Assembly: GCA_019321725.1 (NCBI GenBank)
Contig: CM033120.1
Span: 10,434,716-10,498,715 of the forward strand
Source: Paulownia fortunei
Lineage: Eukaryota; Streptophyta; Magnoliopsida; Lamiales; Paulowniaceae
Length of the DNA stretch: 64,000 bases
Reading direction: 5' to 3'
A model generated the notes under the pieces. It saw only the letters and a program-made list of their open reading frames with translations, searched no databases and was not told the DNA's origin. The stretch's first letter is position 1; each line of letters begins with the position of its first letter. The position numbers and the translations under genes were made by a program. Shown piece after piece: positions 49,600-64,000 of this stretch.

Positions 49600-50339
49600 A
49601 ATTTCCCCCACAGTTAACCCTTGCTCGTCTTCGCAAACCTAAAACAAAACTAATCCACTTTCGTAGAAAATCGTAATTGAATTTAGCATATGCAACATGC
49701 TATTACACCCCTAGGTGGCCCATAGAAGACGAGTTATAATATCGTGAGGGTTTCCACCAGTAATACTCACAAACACCTATAATAACTAACTTCCAACAAT
49801 TATTCTCAATAAACATCAAAGTAATATGAAAATGAAATCAAAAGTGTTGAATCTAACCCCTAGGCATTCAAAAGTCAATGCATTTCCACAATAAGCATAC
49901 TTAAATGCTATGACATCTTCGATATTCCCTTTCGAGTTAATGAAGCTTATATTGTTTTCTATCACCAAAATAGAAAAAAAGAAAAATAATGCACAAAACA
50001 TATCTTCATTGGAAAATTGGCAGCCAAAACCCAAATATTATTTCCCTGAAAGTAAATGGGCAAAAGGAGAAGAGGGTGGAGGGAGGGGAGGAAGATAGAT
50101 GGGCAGATAGATTCACCAACAAAATAATGTGAAGCTGTATAATTGTTACTATCATATTATTTCTCACAAGAAAATTTTTCACAAGAGACCCCACGACTGA
50201 AGAGCCCTGGAGGCTGTTTTTGAACTGTCGCCCCTAATGTTTCCCTTTCTGTACACCACAACGGACACCGCCAACAGTTTGCAATATATTCAACCCTGCA
50301 CTAACTTATCCATTCACTCTCTTAACATTAAAGAGTGCA
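49600..50339. other. Gypsy tail and 3' flank of the MAP kinase gene
   Basis: 49600 to roughly 49900 looks like the end of the gypsy interior (purine tract, then non-coding DNA). From about 50000 it should include the 3' untranslated region of the kinase gene. No poly(A) signal was fixed. A GGGAGGGGAGGAAG run is at 50080-50096. Confidence 0.4.
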
Positions 50340-56645
<6,306 letters not shown>

Positions 56646-56980
56646 TGTCAAGCAAATTCAAAAAAAACCCAAGAAAATATATTTTTTTCCGCAGCCCTCA
56701 AATGGAGCGAATTCAAAGAACAAATTCAATTATCTTTCCCAAGATTCTCACAAAAAAGTTCAACACAAAATTCAGCCACATTTCCCCCACCCACCCCGAC
56801 TCCGGATGGCTGACGAGCAGTCCCACCTCGTACGCTTCGAATTACTGTTGAAAACAAAGAGAAACCGATCCTTCATATAACGCTCCTCCTTCTCTTCTTC
56901 TTCTTCTTCTTTCTCACCAACAATCATAGAACAACAAAACCAACCACGAACAACCCTCTGTATCAAATCCCTACAAAAAT
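56646..56980 (-). other. Probable 5' untranslated leader of the MAP kinase gene
   Basis: Lies between the start codon and the putative TATA box. On the minus strand it is rich in GAA/GAG repeats (complement of the CTTCTT run at 56886-56913), common in plant leaders. The transcription start is inferred from the TATA position, not seen. Confidence 0.5.
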
Positions 56981-57005
56981 TACAAATATTCTCTCTATTG
57001 TAGTT

Positions 57006-57014
57006 ATTTATATA
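57006..57014 (-). promoter_or_regulatory. TATA box of the MAP kinase gene
   Basis: TATATAAAT on the minus strand, about 360 bases upstream of the ATG. It gives a leader of roughly 330 bases. Confidence 0.55.
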
Positions 57015-57057
57015 GCATACGATTGTGTGAATGTGTGGATCTTAAGGGACCCTTTAC

Positions 57058-57073
57058 GGGGGGGGGGGGGGGG
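57058..57073. repeat. 16-base G/C homopolymer upstream of the kinase promoter
   Basis: An uninterrupted run of 16 G on the plus strand, about 45 bases upstream of the TATA box with respect to the gene. Length may be uncertain in the assembly. Confidence 0.85.
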
Positions 57074-57229
57074 TGAGATCTGACACCGACACAAATGGAG
57101 AGAGAGGGGGGATTGAGGCTTGAGGGTATATTACTTTTTCGGCATGTGGTTATTGTGTTTTTATCAGTTGTGGCTTTATCTTTTGGATAAGAATATATGG
57201 GGTTTTTATTAAGATCAACCTTCAATTAT

Positions 57230-58960
57230 ATTATAATTATTATTCACTAAATTAATATATTAAATTAACATATTGCAGATATTAATTTAAAAAAATGAAA
57301 CCATTATAAAATTAGACTAATAAGAGCTCTAACCAAAGACTTAATTATTAGTTTTGTAATTTCAATAACTCAATTTTAACATTTAGATATTGGCTGAAAT
57401 CAAGTAGTTAATTTTTACATATTTAATATTTATCTTATTATTAACCACGTTTTGTTCAAATTAAATAGTAAGGGCTACGAGCAAGAGGTCTATAAGTAAT
57501 AATTATGAATGATGTAATTATTTATTTTAATTAATTTAAAATTTATCAGGAATGATAGATGTTCAATAGGTATTCAATCTTTTCTTGAAAAAATATAGAA
57601 ATAATCTTAATATTGTTTTAATGTATAATTTGGAATGTAATAACTGATGATTGATATCTATTCAACAATTTCTCTTAAAAAAAGTAATTTAATCTCAAAT
57701 TTTGTGTTAATGTGCACCTAAAAACAAATAATTATGTTAACAACAGTAAAATAAATATCATTTTTAAGAAATTAATATATTAAATAATAATAACGTACTG
57801 CATAATTTTAAACTAAAGAAACCATTATAAAATCAGATTAATACAGAACTCTAATCGAAAGATTTATTAATTCTAGAGTCTTGAAGCCTCGGTTTTAATA
57901 CTTGTACACTAATTGGTTGATATAGATTGTAAAATTCTACATATTTAATATTTAATTTCATTTTTGTCTCAATGTCCAACTTCAACACAAATAATTATGC
58001 TAACAACAGCAAAAAATATTTGTAGATAATTTTATGGGTTTCTTCTCTTTTGCGTAATCAATGAGAAATTACAATTATGCCTATTGTTAATGGTTATATT
58101 TGTGCTTTTGACCAAAGCAACATTTTTTTTTTCTCGTTTTATGGATGCGTTTTAGTTTATGAACTAGTTATAAGTCATGATAGAGTAAGATCAAATTACA
58201 ATTATGCAAATTTAATTTTGATAATTTATGATTGAGTTTTGGATTACACGTGAATACTTGTAATTAAATAGGTTCCAAGAAATTATATTATTTGAATTTC
58301 TATCTTGTGATAATTTATGATTGAATTTTGGATTACAATAATTTCCAAAACCTGGTTTTGATGATCCAGCTAAAAGAATTTCCCAATCTCCCAATTTAAT
58401 TAATTTGTCACAGAAAAGCACGCATGGCATCTATAAGTTAGATTAATACTATGATTTAAGCATTCAACTATTATATTAATAGTAGAACCCATATAATTCA
58501 TTACATATTAGGCACTTTTTTCTTCGTGCATTTTAAAATGAAATGTTATAACACTCCATAAAAATTTAATATCCATCAATTATCAAAATTGATGTTATTT
58601 CATTGCTTTATTGTTATGAGTACAAGAATTTAAACTCAAAGGTTAAGCGTTGAAATATGTGTTGAGTTGGTTATTGGATGCTACATCCATTAGATAATAT
58701 AGCGGGTATATAGATGATAGATAAATATCATATTTTTTTATAAAATAAGTATTAGTCTATCATTCAAGTACTCAGTGGACAATATACCGGGTGTAGCATG
58801 AATATTATCGTGTTGCATGAAGCTATTGTTCCTAATTTTCTACTATAATTTTTAGAAAGATGATATATATCACTAGTTAAATTTAATATCAATAGATCTT
58901 GTATTATAAATTTTATTGCATCATCTTTTTGCATTACACGAATTGTCACCATATGTATAT
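57230..58960. other. AT-rich intergenic DNA with a diverged duplication
   Basis: Phrases such as CCATTATAAAATYAGA, ACATATTTAATATTTA and AAATAATTATGYTAACAACAG occur twice (57240-57760 and 57770-58030), a decayed local duplication. No gene is supported. Frames at 58212-58430 and 58764-58952 have no domain. Confidence 0.5.
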
Positions 58961-58964
58961 TTTA

Positions 58965-59775
58965 CGAATAAAATTTTATACATGACAAGTAATTAATGCA
59001 ATGTAATATAAATATAATTTACAATAGAAAAGTCTTTTCTCTTATCCCGTGACTTTGGTAGAGAATTATTATAATTAAGAATGAATTTAATGAATCAATA
59101 CTTTTCATAACATAGCAGGAAAAAAGGCAACGCAATATTAATTAGTCGATGATTCGTAATGTTTTCTCTAATTTACAAAAAAATGTTCTTGTCCTTCATT
59201 TATTTCCATTGGAAATATATAACCTTTCCTCTATATTGTTTTAAGATTTTATGCATGACAAATAATCAATATAATGTAATAGAAATAAAATTTACAATAG
59301 AAAAGTCTTTTTTCATATCTCGTGACTTTGGTAGAGAATCATTATAATCAAGAATGAATTTAATGAATCAATACTTTTCATAATATCGCAGGAAAAAAGG
59401 CAATGCAATATTAATTAGTCGGTGATTCGTATTATTTTCTCTAAAGTTCTTGCCCTTCATTTATTTCCATTGGAAATATATAACATCTCTTCTATACTCT
59501 TTTAAAATTTTATGTATGACAGATAATTAATGTAATGTAATAGAAATAAAATTTACAATAAATAAGTCTTTTTTCATATCTCGTGAATTTGGTAGAGAAT
59601 CATTATAATTAAGAATGAATTTAATGAATCAATACTTTTCATAATATTGCAGGAAAAAGGGCAACAGAATATTAATTAGTCGGTGAATCATAATATTTTC
59701 TCTAATTTACAAAAATAGTTCTTGCCCTTCATTTATTTCCACTGGAAATATATAACCTGTCCTCTATACTTTTCT
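58965..59775. repeat. Three tandem copies of a 261-273 bp unit
   Basis: Units begin near 58965, 59240 and 59505. Shared landmarks are TTTACAATAGAAAAGTCTTTT, TTTGGTAGAGAATYATTATAAT, AATCAATACTTTTCATAA, GCAGGAAAAA and CCATTGGAAATATATAAC. Successive landmarks are 273 and 261 bases apart. The copies differ by scattered substitutions and a short deletion. Non-coding. Confidence 0.9.
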
Positions 59776-62700
59776 TTCTACCATATCTTTTTCATGGTTA
59801 CAGAAAAATGAAACTTCAAAACTAGAAAGGCATATGTTGTCTTTAATATACAATAGATGGCTAGTATATAACAATATACACATCTAGATTTCAAAAAATA
59901 ACTTGGAATTCAATATACTCCCATGATTTCATTGTCATATTTGTAAATAAGCTGTTTGATATAGTCTTTAATCATTAAAATTAAATTTAAATATTTTTAT
60001 TTTGATTTCGAAGCTTAATTGAAAAATATTTTAAATGGCCGTAATTTTTTTATTCATAAAGAATATTAATCATATGGAGTTATAAATGTTTTAATGGGGG
60101 CAGCAGGTGGGTGAAACCTGCTTCCTACCAAACTAATTTTTTTTTTTTCATATTTACTTTCAACACCCTAGAAAGTATGGAATTTATATCATAGACACCC
60201 TGGTATTTTTTATTCTGTGGATTGCAATCCTTTTATTTTAATGAGTACAATTGACTTTAGATATCATAGGCATATGAAAGCCATTTATTAGGAAAAGGAT
60301 TTGCCACCTAAGTAAGGCTGCAATTGAAAACCCCATGAGTTGTTTGCATCAATTGGTTGTTTTGTTTTGATCAATGAACCTTGGTAGTTTTAACTAACAA
60401 ATCCACTGTTTGTCACTATTATAGGTATGTAATAAATATGGCACTTTAGGTGCACTTACGATGCGACCCTATTATTGTCCTAGTAAAACAATTGACTACA
60501 TAATTACATATATCAATAACAAAACTCAGTACTATGAATAATCCTATTAACAAAGCTTTGTACATGAAGAAAGAATTGAAGAGCCGTATAAGAACATAAA
60601 TTTATAACGCGATTCGATCATCTGACTTATATTTATGAATTTATATTTATGATCTGACTTATATTTATGGATAAAATTTATAAAGAATTGTAATATTTGA
60701 ATTGCTTTTTTTTAATTTAATATTACCATAAATAGCTATTTATATAAGTGAATTAGACATATAAAGAAATAATAACTAAAGAAAATCAGTTATATCAATT
60801 TAAGGTTTTGTAGATGTTACATCAAATAGTGTGTATTAAATTCATATCTGGTTATATATTTACACACACTCACACACATGTATGAGTATATATAATGTAT
60901 GATAGGATGCACACTCGGTGATATGTGAACCTCACTGAATATAATATTTTTAAAATTATTAATTTAATTTTGCAGATACTACGACAACCACCAAACGGAT
61001 AAATACACGTTTAAGTGGAACTTAAACCTACAGTCTTTTGTTTGAAAAGTTTGGTGGTATCAACTTTTATTAATTATTGAATTAAGTCTTATTGACTCTA
61101 ATGACGTGATTAAATGAATTTCACGTAAGACTTTTGTGGCGCTCATTTTACGGAAGCATACATAGCCAATTTTAAAATAAAAAATACTAACTTGTAAACG
61201 AAAGGATTAGTGGGAATTTTTTTTTTGAACAAAATATGAATTTTTTATTTTATGTTATTTTATTTTTTGGCTCAATTATTGGCCAAGAATTTCACCCATC
61301 AAAAAAGCAGATTTGTTGTCACTTTCATCCATTTGTTCTGTTTCTTTTCTGGTAAGTATAGTTAGAACTTAGAATTCAAAGAAATATTTTGTCATCTTTA
61401 CCACTATTTTACTCCTCAAAAAACATTTTTTTTCTTTTTTGACAATGTTTTCAAGTTACCATGAACATGGTTGACACTTAATTTTTAACTCATATAGAAA
61501 TATTCAAAGGAAATTAAAAAAAAAATTCAAAGAATTATTAGACTAGCGTGCATAATTTGGTCACACGTGAATTTCGTGGAACCGACGATGGGATTGTAGC
61601 TTTAGAAAATAGAGGTATTTTAGTCAATTATGTAATAGTAATTAATTAATTTTTTATTTCAGATTTTATTTTTGTCGGTGTGTAAAAAAATGTTAAAATA
61701 ACAAACTAATCATTTAGTATTGACAATGTTGAGCGTGACACTTACCAATGATCATAGTGAACGTGAAGTTTTAATGTATATCGAAATTTTATTTGACAAA
61801 AAAAATAAAATTTCTTTTAAATAATTAGTTAATTTTGCTACCGTGAGCTGTTAATTAGAGTATTACACTTCTATGCTTTGCAACATATTAAGAATAATTT
61901 AGGGAGAATATTTGACGATCATGACGTCTTCTAGCTGATTTTACATCGTCATAACATACTGTAATTCCAATTTTTTGGGATATTTAATATATTTTCACAT
62001 CTAATAGCTTACTACTTGACTTTTCTTTAATAAATAAAATAATTATCTAGCCACGGTGCTCTGTACATATGATATGACTTATAAAAACATGTTTATTTTT
62101 AAACTGCGCTATTTAAACTTTGATTTGAATTTAATAATTCTTTACATTTTCAGCCCACAAGAACTAGTAGAACTAATTAGTATGAATTCCTTGATGAAGT
62201 CTTGTTCAAATAGTAAAATAGAGGTTGATAGGTTTTTTTTAAAAAAAAGATCTTGGGTTTGATTCTCATTTATGAGTGAGTGTTTGTCTATTTTAATATT
62301 ATTTAATTATAAAATATTTATAGCTGTTAAAATATTAATTATTGATTGTTATTTAGTTATTGATGATTGATATTCTTGATAATGATTATTGGAAATAAGT
62401 GTCAAAATTTCCTCATTTTGCATTATTTCAACATTTTATTTCCCCATAATGTGCCTATTTAATTTGTTATATATTTAAGGTTTATGGCCCTATTATAATG
62501 ACAATTTTATTCTGATTTTGGGAAATTTCATAAGTACTTGACCGTTTTATTTTATGTATTTAGGTGGTATATTTATTATTAGATTTGTTATGATATTATG
62601 GGTTTTTAGTAGGCAACTAAATATTTTCTTAATGGTCAAATTCTATTCTATTTAAAGGGTCAATTTGGCACATACAAAAGTTCATTTTACATAGAGCTTC

Positions 62701-64000
62701 TAAGAAATAATATTTTTATATTTTTCCATAAGATTTTGATTATTTTGGTAATATGACTGTGGTTGTGCACATGGGATGAGACATCATTTTAGCTAATGGG
62801 GTTCTATCATAGAGTCATAATTAGTCATCAGAATTTGCTCGTAAAGAGACAATATGATTTTAGGGCAGCCACAAGAATTGTTATACTTTATTGGTGCATC
62901 TATTTCAATTCAATTTCATGAGTTTTACATAATTTAATTTACTCTTTATGCTTTATGATAATTTTGTTGAGTATGTTACATGTGATTATTTAATTATTAT
63001 AAACTACTTAAATAAGAATCACACAATTACTCACAATAATGATGTATACCACCAATTCATTCAAAATTTAAAAAAAAATAGTATGAATATTGACAAAAGT
63101 AAATGTACAAAATAAAGAAGATAAAATACCATTGGAGCTCCATTCATCTGAATTCTACTATGTCAAGGAGGCATATTTCAAGCAGTGTGGATCAAGATTT
63201 CAGAACTGACAATTATCGAGTTATAAGTTCCAAAACTTCAAAAGGAGTTTTGGATTCAAATCCTCGTATATGTCGTATTTGTCTACTTCGACAATAATAT
63301 CTTCTATTAGATGTATTACATGATCAGAAATTATTAATTATACTTAATTAGTTTTTAATATCTTAATATAACAATGAAGGATATAGTTGATCGTTTAAAA
63401 AAAAAAAAAAAGTTCCAAAACTTTAAGTATTATACATTGAGACCATTATAATATTTAAGATAGAAGAAGCATAGAAGATTTAGCCAATAAAAATTTACAC
63501 CTTTAATGCCCTATGTGTGCCTATACAATTAATTTAGATTTGGAAATGCCCATTTCTTTCTTCAAACAATAAATGAAATATATGGTGGTGAAATGAGTGT
63601 ACCACAAAGGTACAAACCCCTCTATGCAGAATATAATATGAAAGTGAACTTTCCAAACCACTTTTTTTGCCGGCAGGATTAAGACCCGTTGCCTGCCTCG
63701 TGGCTTAAAAACAAGCCAATACTATCAACCACTCATATACTAAAACCTAAATAAATAAATAAATAATGTTGTAAAACAAAACCTCCTAAAAGAGGAACCC
63801 AAAAAGCCAAATGTCTTACTCAACTTTACACGGCTAAACATGAATGACATTTGTTTCATTTCTTAACCGACAAGATTTTGTAGGCAATGGTTTTGCAATA
63901 CCCCAAGCATTATTTTTGTGTGAGAATTTGAATTGCTTTATTATAAGTATATGGAATATATTTTTTTTAGCAACATAGATAATTATTTTCGTAAAAGTTG
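59776..64000. other. AT-rich intergenic DNA, no gene seen
   Basis: Long A/T runs and short frames without domains (62056-62262, 63103-63297). Two places (about 62190-62270 and 63200-63290) have GGGTTTGATTCTC- and GGATTCAAATCCT-like phrases reminiscent of a tRNA-derived B box, possibly decayed SINEs, but no A box at the right spacing is convincing. An imperfect GC-rich hairpin phrase lies at 63668-63705. Confidence 0.5.

Noticed and set aside
62190..63290. Possible tRNA-derived SINEs
   Set aside because: B-box-like phrases exist, but there is no convincing A box, target duplication or tail; left as a note in the intergenic entry.

Overview
The window is nuclear DNA from a flowering plant, most likely a eudicot. 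It is AT-rich and dominated by LTR retrotransposons. It carries one ten-exon plant MAP kinase gene with canonical GT/AG introns, a single-exon PAR1/PAR2-type HLH gene, and a pair of small secreted-peptide genes. Nothing prokaryotic, organellar or viral stands out. The species cannot be named from the sequence alone.

Layout. (1) 1-6.5 kb: AT-rich intergenic DNA around an intronless PAR1/PAR2-like gene (minus strand, 1991-2410), with a G-box about 1.3 kb upstream. (2) 6.6-20.7 kb: a decayed Ty1/copia element on the minus strand. A non-autonomous hAT-type DNA transposon sits inside it (9155-18956, 8-bp target duplication), and inside that lies a Tekay/Del-like Ty3/gypsy element (9407-18355). The gypsy element has two almost identical 2.87-kb LTRs around a dead 3.2-kb interior. 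(3) 20.7-28.1 kb: a second, Athila-like gypsy element without pol, inserted in the copia gag. It includes a 2-kb tandem duplication whose junction carries a perfect hairpin. (4) 28-45.4 kb: a block of old duplications holding two minus-strand secreted-peptide genes (34193-34543 and 42486-42800), degenerate copies of their upstream region, a solo gypsy LTR with a 5-bp target duplication (31769-33574), a duplicated 516-bp AT-rich unit and a LINE remnant. (5) 46.5-49.6 kb: the 3' part of an Athila-like LTR, then the N-terminal part of a copia gag that appears to continue the gag broken at 20729, then another gypsy LTR. (6) 50.3-57.0 kb: a complete group D (TDY) MAP kinase gene on the minus strand, MPK20-like, whose reconstructed exons give 623 residues. 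(7) 57-64 kb: AT-rich intergenic DNA with local tandem duplications.

How the parts relate. The PAR1-like regulator, the MAP kinase and the secreted peptides are separate plant genes with no sign of joint regulation. The structural theme is nested transposition: the peptide-gene block appears to lie between the two halves of one broken copia gag and possibly between the two halves of one Athila-like LTR. The most novel coding signal is the peptide family. Its precursor has a signal peptide and two copies of a roughly 20-residue motif (SSHLGExK followed by IC-x-L-x-G-C). One paralogue keeps all four cysteines; the other has lost three of them, one through a one-base frameshift.

All exon joins, repeat boundaries and identities were read by eye. 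No alignments or database searches were run.
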